Origin: Synechococcaceae cyanobacterium SM2_3_1
GTDB lineage: Bacteria; Cyanobacteriota; Cyanobacteriia; Thermostichales; Thermostichaceae
Assembly: GCA_012030715.1 (NCBI GenBank)
Contig: JAAUUJ010000003.1
Coordinates: 1-64,000, forward strand
Direction: 5' to 3'
Length of the DNA stretch: 64,000 nt
The notes beneath the pieces were generated by a model. That model ran no database searches and was not told where the DNA came from. It was given only the letters and a program-made list of their open reading frames with translations. Positions 52,006 through 60,735 of the stretch are shown here, piece by piece (the stretch's first letter is position 1; each line of letters opens with the position of its first letter). The position numbers and the translations under genes were made by a program.

Positions 52006-52230
52006 GTTAGTGAACCTGTTTCGGCGTCAGTCCCGTGAATCGCTTGAACTGCTGCGTCAAATGGCTTTGGCTAGAGAAGCCAACTTGCAGAGCAATATCT
52101 GCGTTGGGTCAGCCTGTACTTAGCGAGTATCGCTAGATCTGTTTTCGACAGCATTAATTTTGCTTGTTCTACGCGCGGCTAATCACGTACTGATGGCAGG
52201 GCTGATTCTTCTCCTCAAACCCTTGCTTAA
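52006..52230 (-). pseudogene. Degraded AraC-family HTH remnant
   Basis: Nucleotide similarity to the 3' end of the intact AraC genes (aacctgtttcggcgtcagtcccgtgaatcgcttgaactgctgcgtcaaatggctttggctagagaagcc), then disrupted after aatatctgc. Confidence 0.75.
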
Positions 52231-52380
52231 TCTTCGTATCTATGCCTTGCCGTAGTAGAGCATAAGCAGACCTGTAAACTTTGCGATTTGAGGCTCTATA
52301 AGCAGCTCAATCTGGAACTGATGTTCTAAATCAGTTAATTGGCTAACATAATTTTTCTGCCAATTGAAGTTGATTTGAAC

Positions 52381-53142
52381 TTAGAGAGACTGCCCCCCGG
52401 AGACTTCGATTCTCTGTCCAGTAATCCATCGATTCTCTTCCGACAGCAACAGCGCGATCGCCCCTCCAATATCATCGGGTTCACCCACCCGACCTAAAGC
52501 AGTTTGGGACGCAATGTACTTATTGATCTCTGGATTGTCCCGCACGACACTGCCCTCGGTGGCGATCGCTCCTGGAGCGACTACATTCACTGTGATTTGC
52601 CGCTGTCCTAGTTCCTTTGCTAAGGAGCGAGTCAGAACCTCGACCGCACCCTTTGTGCTGGCATAGATCGCTCGTCCTGGGCTTATGGTGCGGGTCAAAA
52701 AGGATGAAACATTCACGATTCGTCCACCATCTTTGAGCAATGGCAGCAACTTCTGAGTGAGAAAGAAGACACCCTTGAAGTTAACATTGAATATTCGATC
52801 AAATTCTTCCTCTGTTGTTTCTGCAAACAGTGAACCGCCACTAATTCCAGCGTTATTGATGAGGAAATCAAATTGCTCAATGTCCCAATTGTTTTGCAGG
52901 GCTTGCTTGACTTGTAGCACAAACGCATCAAGGGTTTCGATGCTGCTGATATCGAGCTGCAATGCCACAGCTTTATTGCCCATAGCCTCAATTTCAGAAA
53001 CAACGGATTTTGCTTCCGCTTCACCGTTGAGATAGGTCACAATTACGCCCACTCCTTTCTTTGCGACTGCCAAAGCAGTATTACTTCCCAGCCCTCGACT
53101 CGCTCCTGTCACTAGAGCAATTTTTGGTTTATCTTGTGTCAT
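52381..53142 (-). CDS. SDR-family oxidoreductase (3-oxoacyl-ACP reductase-like)
   Basis: ALVTGASRGLGSNTALAVAKKG, FLINNAGISGG, YASTKGAVEVLTRSLAKELG. Confidence 0.93.
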   Translation of the reverse strand: MTQDKPKIALVTGASRGLGSNTALAVAKKGVGVIVTYLNGEAEAKSVVSEIEAMGNKAVALQLDISSIETLDAFVLQVKQALQNNWDIEQFDFLINNAGISGGSLFAETTEEEFDRIFNVNFKGVFFLTQKLLPLLKDGGRIVNVSSFLTRTISPGRAIYASTKGAVEVLTRSLAKELGQRQITVNVVAPGAIATEGSVVRDNPEINKYIASQTALGRVGEPDDIGGAIALLLSEENRWITGQRIEVSGGQSL

Positions 53143-53236
53143 TACCTTATTTCTCCAATGAAAGATGTTTAGGTGTACTCCTAGATAGAATTAATGGAGA
53201 TATTGATCCTGCCGTTCTATCTATTCTGAGTGTTCT

Positions 53237-53295
53237 AAATGTACTGAGTTCTTGTGCTTAACTGCTTTCAAATTCTTATGCTGATTTACCAGATT
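53237..53295 (-). promoter_or_regulatory. AraC-type operator/promoter module D (upstream of SDR)
   Basis: TCAAATTC at 53267 and CCAGATTC at 53288 (21 bp); -10-like TACATT at 53237-53242. Confidence 0.6.
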
Positions 53296-53304
53296 CCTCT
53301 GGTG

Positions 53305-53724
53305 TTAGCGCACCTGTTTCGGTGTCATGCCAGTGTGGCGTTTAAACTGTTGCGTCAGATGGCTTTGGCTAGAGAAACCGACTTGTAGAGCGATGTCTGC
53401 GATCGCCAAATCCGTTTTCATCAACATCACTTTTGCTCGTTCTACGCGCTGTTGAATCACATACTGATGGGACGAAATCCCCATGGTTTGCTTAAACAAA
53501 CTCGCAAAGTAAGTCGGGCTAATGTTCACCACACTTGCCAGTTCTGCCAAGGATAAATCTCGATCAAAATATGTGTGAATGTAATCGATCGCCTGCTGTA
53601 ACTGGGTACGAGTAAAATGGTATTCCACGCCGGCCGGGACTGGCGCCGGTCTCGCGGGCCCCTCCGAGGGCGGGGCGGGGATCTTTCCTGACTCCCGCGA
53701 ATAGTTAGAAGAAAATTTAGACAT
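53305..53724 (-). CDS. Truncated/chimeric AraC regulator: DNA-binding domain only, unrelated GC-rich N-terminus
   Basis: MSKFSSNYSRESGKIPAPPSEGPARPAPVPAGVEYHF- then the AraC HTH domain FTRTQLQQAIDYIHTYFDRDLSLAELASVVNISPTYFASLFKQTMG. Confidence 0.8.
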   Translation of the reverse strand: MSKFSSNYSRESGKIPAPPSEGPARPAPVPAGVEYHFTRTQLQQAIDYIHTYFDRDLSLAELASVVNISPTYFASLFKQTMGISSHQYVIQQRVERAKVMLMKTDLAIADIALQVGFSSQSHLTQQFKRHTGMTPKQVR

Positions 53725-53772
53725 GAGGATCAACTCCTTGACTCATATTGCTGATTTCAGTTGTCAATGGGT

Positions 53773-54420
53773 TTAAGGATCGACAGGATCGCCGACCGCC
53801 CCACCTGTAGCTGTGTGCACGGCGCGGGCCATCTGCCCAAGCGTGTTGCCACGCGAGGTGGGATCGGCTCCTGCCATCAGGGCCGCACTGACGTCTTCAC
53901 TGATAACGCGCACGACTGCGGTGGCCGCTGCGGCGTGTAGTCGCACCTCGATATCGTCAGGCGGTCGCCGCAGGCGATCGGCGATGATCTCGACCAGAGC
54001 GCGCTCTATTCGGTCGTTGGTCATCAGCCAGACTGTCCGCAGATCCGGCTCTTTTTCGGCCAGTACAGTCATCTTGATCACAGCCTGATCAAAGGACTGC
54101 TGATCGGGATCTTTAGTCCGATTCATCGCCCACTCCATGAGGTGATCTTCAAGGGAGACATCCCGAGGCCAGCGGCGCAATAGTGCCACAAACTCCTCGC
54201 CATCCTGCGCCAAGACCGGTTCGACACAGCTCTCCTTGTTGCGGAAGTACCGCCAGAGGGTGCGCACCGAGAGACCCACAGCAGCAGCGATTTGCTCGCC
54301 GGTCGTGGCAGCGATGCCTTGCTCCCAGAACAAACGCGCCGCCTCCCGCGAAATCTCCAGACGTATCCGCTGCTGCCGCTGCTCACTCATCCTCCCTGAT
54401 TTGTGCTTATGCTTTGCCAT
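53773..54420 (-). CDS. TetR-family regulator
   Basis: ISREAARLFWEQGIAATTGEQIAAAVGLSVRTLWRYFRNKESC. Confidence 0.92.
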   Translation of the reverse strand: MAKHKHKSGRMSEQRQQRIRLEISREAARLFWEQGIAATTGEQIAAAVGLSVRTLWRYFRNKESCVEPVLAQDGEEFVALLRRWPRDVSLEDHLMEWAMNRTKDPDQQSFDQAVIKMTVLAEKEPDLRTVWLMTNDRIERALVEIIADRLRRPPDDIEVRLHAAAATAVVRVISEDVSAALMAGADPTSRGNTLGQMARAVHTATGGAVGDPVDP

Positions 54421-54465
54421 GCCGTTGGTACCGTCACTCCCCACAACAGCCTTCCTTCCAGGAAT

Positions 54466-54500
54466 CTGTCACTAAGTGACACTATAGCGCTTAGTGACAG
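54466..54500. promoter_or_regulatory. Palindromic candidate operator upstream of the tetR gene
   Basis: TGTCACTAAGTGACA perfect palindrome (54467-54481) and CTGTCACTAAG...CTTAGTGACAG 11-bp inverted repeat (54466-54500). Confidence 0.75.
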
Positions 54501-54709
54501 ATGCCGACAAGGGGTTGCATTGCTAATCAACAATCCATTTGGGCAAATAGCTATTCAAGCTCTGGCAATGCCGATGAGGGAGTGAAATCTGAAAGCCCCC
54601 GTCACAATCAGTAGGAGTGAGGTCACCCCCGCAACGGCCACTATCAAGGGGATTGTTAGACGGTATTTATATACTTTCCGTACAGGTTGTCTTTGTCTTA
54701 GCTAGCTTG

Positions 54710-54768
54710 AGTGTATTAGGTTCCAACACTCAGCTTCTTTTAGATTCTTACGGTGATTTATCAGATTC
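54710..54768 (-). promoter_or_regulatory. AraC-type operator/promoter module E
   Basis: TTAGATTC at 54740 and TCAGATTC at 54761 (21 bp); -10-like TACACT at 54710-54715. Confidence 0.65.
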
Positions 54769-54776
54769 TTATGGGG

Positions 54777-55679
54777 TTAGCGAACCTGTTTTGGTGTTAT
54801 GCCAGTAAGGCGCTTGAACTGTTGGGTCAGATGGCTTTGACTGGAAAAACCAACTTGTAAAGCGATGTCGGCGATCGCCAAATCCGTTTTCATCAACATC
54901 ACTTTTGCTCGTTCTACGCGCTGTTGAATCACATACTGATGGGGCGAAATCCCCATGGTTTGCTTAAACAAACTCGCAAAGTAAGTCGGGCTAATGTTCA
55001 CCACACTGGAAAGTTCTGTCAGAGATAAATCTCGATTCAGGTAAGTGTGAATGTAATCGATCGCCTGCTGCAACTGGTTACGAGTGAAGCGGCTGTTAGG
55101 TGATGCAATCGGTTTTATTAGGGTCGAATAGTTTCGGAGTAAATGAATTACCAGAACTTGAGTCAGTGATTCGACATACAATTTCCCCATCATGCCACCC
55201 GATCGCAACTCAGCCAATATCAGCATGCCAATCTGGTGAAGTTGCAGATCTTGCTGACCAAAACAATGTATAAACTCGAACCGTCTTGAATCCGTATCAG
55301 AGGCTTCAGCAACCTGTTGAATCAGTTCTGGTTTTAAGCAAATGAATAGTGGAGAGCAGGTGATACCACTTTTGTCTTGACACCAGTAGCTTGGCTGTCC
55401 AGCCGGAATAAAGAGATTGTCCCCTTCCTGAAGGATCGATTCATGCAGTCGATCGTCCCGTTTTTGAATTATATGAGTAGGATTCCCTAGGTGTAAGCTG
55501 AGCCAGTGGTCTGAGAGGGCTGGGAGTTCTACTTCATAGGTTGAAGCAGGACTTTGACACTGCTCAACCAAAATGCCACTCCAGTTCATTTGACGACTGG
55601 AGAGCATCAGTGGTTTATTGAACCGTTGGCTGAGTTCGAGCGAGTTGAGCTGGTTGCTGGCCATGGTGCTTGCTCTCAC
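54777..55679 (-). CDS. AraC-family transcriptional regulator (paralogue of 42902-43810)
   Basis: Near-identical organisation and HTH to the first copy: ...ALQVGFSSQSHLTQQFKRLTGITPKQVR. Confidence 0.95.
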   Translation of the reverse strand: MRASTMASNQLNSLELSQRFNKPLMLSSRQMNWSGILVEQCQSPASTYEVELPALSDHWLSLHLGNPTHIIQKRDDRLHESILQEGDNLFIPAGQPSYWCQDKSGITCSPLFICLKPELIQQVAEASDTDSRRFEFIHCFGQQDLQLHQIGMLILAELRSGGMMGKLYVESLTQVLVIHLLRNYSTLIKPIASPNSRFTRNQLQQAIDYIHTYLNRDLSLTELSSVVNISPTYFASLFKQTMGISPHQYVIQQRVERAKVMLMKTDLAIADIALQVGFSSQSHLTQQFKRLTGITPKQVR

Positions 55680-56093
55680 TGATTGCTTGGAACTACAAAA
55701 TCAACACTTTCCAGCCCAGTTATGGCGCAGCGAAAGCGTTCATCAATCAGAGACACAAAAGGGTGACAAGGGCATAGAACCACAGGCCAGCGATCAATGC
55801 CTCTCTCCTTAGGTAGACTTTGCCAACTCATCCAGGGGTCGATCATTCTGCAGAACTGTTCCCATCTACTAATTCTATGTCATCGCTTTCATCAGCTTGT
55901 ACTAGATAGGATCGTTTCAGCAATTCAGCAACTTCTTGCGCGATCGCAATCAGGGCATCATTCACTGGAGAGTCACAGAGTTAATCAGGTAGAGGTGTAA
56001 TTTTATACTCAAAATCATTCTTGCATTGTGATACTGAACGCTTCATGGGATCACTCTCAATGAAATGCTGATTTGTAACTGCTTACGTCTCGT

Positions 56094-56837
56094 TCAAGCA
56101 GCTATGCCGCCATCAATTTTGAGGCTCGCACCCGTGATAAAAGCGGCTTCAGGGCCGGTGAGATAAGAAACCATGCCAGCCACCTCGTTGTCCTGTCCGT
56201 AGCGACCAAGAGCAATCATGTTAGTGATTTCTTTAGCAGAGTCCCCATCTGCGGGATTCATATCGGTATCGATCGGACCCGGTTGAATATTGTTGACCGT
56301 GATGCCGCGAGTCCCCAAATCGCGGGCGAGGCCAAGGGTAAAACTAGCGATCGCCCCCTTCGACAATGCATAGACCGAGAGACCAGCAAAGGGGGTAAAA
56401 TCACTGATGAAGCTGCCAATCATAATGATCCGTCCTCCCTCGCTCATGTGACGAACGGCCTCTTGAGTGGCGACGAAGACGCCTTTGATATTAATGGCGA
56501 CGAGTCGGTCAAACTCTTCCCTCGAGAACTGGTCGATCAGCGCTAAAACCAAAACGCCTGCGTTCTTGACGAGAATGTCGAGCCGACCGAGGGTGTTAAC
56601 AGTCTCAGCGACGGCGTGTTTTACCGCATCTACATCGGCACTGTCAGCCCGAATCGCCAGGGCTTTTCCCCCGATTGCTTCAATATCCTGAACCACCTGA
56701 TCAGCTTTTTGGGGCGAACTGGTGTAGGTGAGCGCAACGGCGGCCCCATCGTGAGCGAGACGCTTGGCGATCGCCGCGCCTAAACCGCGTGAACCGCCCG
56801 TAACCAGGGCAACTTTGCCTGCAAGTGTTGTCGTCAT
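56094..56837 (-). CDS. SDR-family oxidoreductase
   Basis: KVALVTGGSRGLGAAIAKRLAHDG, ILVKNAGVLV, YALSKGAIASFTLGLARDLG. Confidence 0.93.
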   Translation of the reverse strand: MTTTLAGKVALVTGGSRGLGAAIAKRLAHDGAAVALTYTSSPQKADQVVQDIEAIGGKALAIRADSADVDAVKHAVAETVNTLGRLDILVKNAGVLVLALIDQFSREEFDRLVAINIKGVFVATQEAVRHMSEGGRIIMIGSFISDFTPFAGLSVYALSKGAIASFTLGLARDLGTRGITVNNIQPGPIDTDMNPADGDSAKEITNMIALGRYGQDNEVAGMVSYLTGPEAAFITGASLKIDGGIAA

Positions 56838-56868
56838 GATGGACTCCTTTAGGTGTGAAATTGTTGAC

Positions 56869-57747
56869 TCAAGCTTGTGCTTCGATCAGTTTGCTGACGA
56901 CATCTGAAAGCAGTGTTTGCCCCCTGACTGTTTGAACGTGGCTTCCCCCTTCAAAAACAATGTGACCAGAATTAAAGCCGCGCATCATCTCGCTGTAACT
57001 GTTGGCGGCTTCAGGCGAAAAGCCGAATCCGGACATTGTTGCCTGCCACTCGCTTTCGGGGACAGCGACAGCCTGTACGTCGCGTCCGAGAACGGCGGCA
57101 AAAGCGGCGGCGACATCGTTTGGCGAATAATCTGCTGCACCGTGCAGTTCGATGATGCGTTTGCCCGTCCAGTCTGCGGTCATCGCTTGGGCAACGGCAC
57201 GTCCGATATCGGCAGCGCACACCATCGGAATCTTGCGCTCAAGCGGCGTATAGAAGCTCGGCAAAATGCCTTGCTCAGCGGCAATCTTCGCCACGCTGCC
57301 CCAGTTTTCCAAAAATGCTGATGCTCGCAAAAAAGCAACAGGGATTTCCAAATCGCCAAAAATTGTCTCTAAAATATGCGTCGTAAAAATGTTTCCCGTG
57401 CCCGAGGCATGTTGTGAGCCGATCGAAGACAGCAATACGACTTTCTGCACGCCAGAATTTTTGATGGCAGCAACGTAACACTCACCGATTCCTCTCGCCA
57501 CCGCAAACATATTGGCGACGTTGTAGGCAGGCGGATTCATCGCGTAAACAGCGTCTGCATTCCGCATCGCATGGGTCATCGCTTCTAAATTGCTTAGGTC
57601 TGCAAAAGTAACGTCTGCGCCTCTCGCCCGCAAAGCAGCGGCGGTTTTGTCCGATCGCAAAACGACCCTCACCAACTGATTTTTCTCAAGCAAAGCGTCA
57701 GCAACCGCAGAACCTGTCTGCCCAGTCGCACCAAAAACTACATACAC
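56869..57747 (-). CDS. NmrA/NAD(P)H-binding oxidoreductase
   Basis: MYVVFGATGQTGSAVADALLEKNQLVRVVLRS. Confidence 0.9.
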   Translation of the reverse strand: MYVVFGATGQTGSAVADALLEKNQLVRVVLRSDKTAAALRARGADVTFADLSNLEAMTHAMRNADAVYAMNPPAYNVANMFAVARGIGECYVAAIKNSGVQKVVLLSSIGSQHASGTGNIFTTHILETIFGDLEIPVAFLRASAFLENWGSVAKIAAEQGILPSFYTPLERKIPMVCAADIGRAVAQAMTADWTGKRIIELHGAADYSPNDVAAAFAAVLGRDVQAVAVPESEWQATMSGFGFSPEAANSYSEMMRGFNSGHIVFEGGSHVQTVRGQTLLSDVVSKLIEAQA

Positions 57748-57776
57748 AAGATTTTCCCCTTGGCTCTATAGCGTGT

Positions 57777-58514
57777 TTACATCATCGTCTGGCGGATCGG
57801 GCGGACAATCACTTCATTGACATCAACATCGTCCGGCTGAGACACCGTATATAAAACAGCTCTGGCGATCGCCTCTGCGGCAAGGGCAGTTTTGCGAAGT
57901 TCTTTTAACAAGTCTTTGGATGACTCATCAGTGATATCAGAGCCAAGTTCAGTGGCAACGACCCCCGGAGAGATAGTGGTGACGCGAATGTTTTGTGATT
58001 CCTGCCGCAGTCCTTCAGAAATTGCCCAAACTGCATACTTGGTTGCACAGTAAACTGCTGCAGTGGGCACTACCACATGGGCACCAATGGACGCAGTATT
58101 GATGATTTGCCCGCCACCTTGCGCTTCCATAATTGGTAACCCCGCTGCGATACCATTCAATACACCCCGGATATTCACATTAATCATGTTGTCCCATTCC
58201 TCGACTTTCAGGGCATTCATGGGAGATAGGGGCATCACGCCCGCATTGTTAAAGATGACATCGACACGACCAAATTTATCTTTGGTAAAATCCACAAATG
58301 CCTTTACATCGTCGCGATTGGTGACATCCACAGCTTTGAACTCTGCTGTGCCACCGGAGGCATGAATCCCCTCAATTAGCTTTTCTAGCTTATCTGTCCG
58401 CCGCGCTCCCAAAACGACTTTTGCGCCATTTTGGGCAAGTAACTTTGCGGTGGCTTCACCGATACCGCTACTAGCTCCAGTGATAGCAATGACTTTGTTC
58501 TCTACATTTAGCAT
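57777..58514 (-). CDS. SDR-family oxidoreductase
   Basis: KVIAITGASSGIGEATAKLLAQNGAKVVLGARR, VIFNNAGVMPL, YCATKYAVWAISEGL. Confidence 0.93.
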   Translation of the reverse strand: MLNVENKVIAITGASSGIGEATAKLLAQNGAKVVLGARRTDKLEKLIEGIHASGGTAEFKAVDVTNRDDVKAFVDFTKDKFGRVDVIFNNAGVMPLSPMNALKVEEWDNMINVNIRGVLNGIAAGLPIMEAQGGGQIINTASIGAHVVVPTAAVYCATKYAVWAISEGLRQESQNIRVTTISPGVVATELGSDITDESSKDLLKELRKTALAAEAIARAVLYTVSQPDDVDVNEVIVRPIRQTMM

Positions 58515-58547
58515 GGTGATTTTCCTTTTTATTTCGATTGGTTTGAA

Positions 58548-59311
58548 TTAGAGAAACATGCCGCCAGAGACTTCAATTCTATGGGCATTGACCCAACGGT
58601 TATCTTCGGAAAGTAAAGATGCGATCGCCCCGCCAATATCATCGGGAAGACCAACTCAGCCTAACGCAGTTTGCGAAGTAAGGAAGGTGTTGATTTCTGA
58701 ATTTTCACGTACTGCGCCGCCCGCAAAATCTGTTTTGATCGCGCCCGGAGCCACAACATTTGCGGCAATCTGTCGGTGTCCTAGCTCTTTTGCCATATAT
58801 CGAGTCAGCACCTCGATCGTGCCTTTCATGCTGGCATAGGCTGAGTAGCCCGGTAGCGTAAAACGAGCATACCCTGACGAAAGATTCACGATTCGTCCGC
58901 CGTCTTTGAGCAGTGGCAACAGCTTTTGGGTGAGAAAGAAAATGCCCTTGAATTGGAAGTTTATCAATTGATCGAAATCATCTTCAGTGGTTTCAGTAAA
59001 CGGCCTATGAATCCCAATTCCTGCATTGTTTACCAAAAAATCGAATTGCTTGGTCTGCCACTGATCTCGAAGCGTCTGTTTGACCTGTGCCGCAAATTCA
59101 TCAAAGGGTTTTGTGCTGGAAGCGTCCAATTGCAGGGCAGCGGCTTTACCACCCATTTCTGCAATCTCAGAGACAACGCTACTTGCTTCTGCCTCGCTGC
59201 TGCGATAGGTCACGATCACATCGACACCTTTTTTAGCAAGGGCCAACGCCGTATCTTTGCCCAGTCCTCGGCTCGCCCTGTGACTAATGCGATCTTTGTG
59301 TTGTTTGTCAT
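58548..59311 (-). pseudogene. SDR-family oxidoreductase with an N-terminal frameshift (~59270) and an in-frame TGA in the C-terminal part
   Basis: MTNNTKIALVTG(frameshift)...ALAKKGVDVIVTYRSSEAEASS...TSQTALG*VGLPDDIGGAIASLLSEDNRWVNAHRIEVSGGMFL*. Confidence 0.85.
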
Positions 59312-59463
59312 GATTCTTCTCCTTCTTAAAGTCAGTGATTCAATAAACCTGTGCAGCAGTCCCTTGCCTAAAAAGACCGCTGACTCGCGATTGCTTTACT
59401 AACTTATTGAGCTACGCCGTTATTTCCACCATACTTCAAATCCATCTACGAATATTTAACTTA

Positions 59464-59522
59464 AGTGTAATGAGTTCCAATACTCAAGTTCTTTCAGATT
59501 CTTCTCGTGATTTATCAGATTC
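59464..59522 (-). promoter_or_regulatory. AraC-type operator/promoter module F
   Basis: TCAGATTC at 59494 and 59515 (21 bp); -10-like TACACT at 59464-59469. Confidence 0.65.
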
Positions 59523-59596
59523 TTATGACAGGAGTTTTGACTGTAGTGCACCCCTAAATTAGGACAGTGCTTTCAGTATTTCAAGGATCTCATCCT

Positions 59597-60436
59597 TTAT
59601 ACCATACTTCCCTTCAGCTTTTCAATCCATTGCTGCTCGTATTCAGTAGGAGTGAGATAACCCAGGGATGAGTGGATCCGTTTCTTCATGTACACATCCT
59701 CCAGAAAATGTTCCATCTGTTGATAGGCCTCCGTATAGTTCTCATACTCTGATAAATCAACCTCCTCTTCCTTGATCGTCCTCATCAATCGTTCTGCATA
59801 CCCGTTTTGCCAGGCTTGCCCTACTTCCGACATGCTGATCTTAATTCTTTTCTCCTTCAAGATCTGGATGTACTCTTTTCCTGCATATTGCACTCCTTGA
59901 TCTGAATGATGAATCTCAGGACATCTCTTCTCCAATGCCTTGTTTAAGGCTGTTATCGTCAAACTCTGGTCTAAACTTCTTGATAAATGCCATCCACGAA
60001 TCCCGCGTGTGTACACATCCATCAAGATGGCTAAATAGACAAACTCCTGCGTCAGCTTGATGTAAGTGATGTCTCCCACCCACACCTGCTCAGGATAGTT
60101 AATCTCTATATTCAGCACCAGGTTGGGATAGCGGGGATAGGGATGACAGCTATTAGTGGTGCGCCGTCGTTTCCGCTCTAATGGCCTCACTAGGCCTAAT
60201 TCACTCATCAGTCGCCTGACTCGCTTGTTATTGATCACATGTCCTCGGCGCAGCAGTTCTTCACGGAGTCGGCGATACCCATACACGGGATATTGTCCGG
60301 CGATCTCCACAATCTCTTTTTTGATGGTTGTCTCATCTTCCTCCAACTTGGATGGATAATAAACCTGACTGCGAGCATAATTCAAGACTTGACAAATCGT
60401 CGAAACTAGATGCTCTTGACTTAGCAGAATTACCAA
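59597..60436 (-). CDS. IS3-family transposase OrfB (DDE integrase core)
   Basis: WVGDITYIKL, HHSDQGVQYA, WQNGYAERLMRTIKEEE: D, D, E residues. Confidence 0.93.
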   Translation of the reverse strand: MVILLSQEHLVSTICQVLNYARSQVYYPSKLEEDETTIKKEIVEIAGQYPVYGYRRLREELLRRGHVINNKRVRRLMSELGLVRPLERKRRRTTNSCHPYPRYPNLVLNIEINYPEQVWVGDITYIKLTQEFVYLAILMDVYTRGIRGWHLSRSLDQSLTITALNKALEKRCPEIHHSDQGVQYAGKEYIQILKEKRIKISMSEVGQAWQNGYAERLMRTIKEEEVDLSEYENYTEAYQQMEHFLEDVYMKKRIHSSLGYLTPTEYEQQWIEKLKGSMV

Positions 60437-60735
60437 CTCCCATTTTTGTCTAGATTCAAGTAGCTCGAGGCTTTTTTTGCGATGTCTAACTGAATAGTCA
60501 GCTGCCCAACTAACCGTTCTAACTCAGCGATCTTCTGATCTTCTTTGTCATGGTTGTCATGCTTCTCAAAAATACTGGGAGCCTGCTCAAGAAATTCTTT
60601 GCGCCAGCGATTGAGAACATTGTTATTGATTTTGTGGGTACGACAGAGTTCAGCAGAGGTTTTCTCACCAGATAGGAGTTGAAGAACCAACTTAGCTTTG
60701 AACTCAGGGGAGTATTGCCGACGATGGATAGTCAT
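60430..60735 (-). CDS. IS3-family transposase OrfA (HTH)
   Basis: RRQYSPEFKAKLVLQLLSGEKTSAELCRTHKINNNVLNRWRKEF. Confidence 0.92.
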   Translation of the reverse strand: MTIHRRQYSPEFKAKLVLQLLSGEKTSAELCRTHKINNNVLNRWRKEFLEQAPSIFEKHDNHDKEDQKIAELERLVGQLTIQLDIAKKASSYLNLDKNGSW

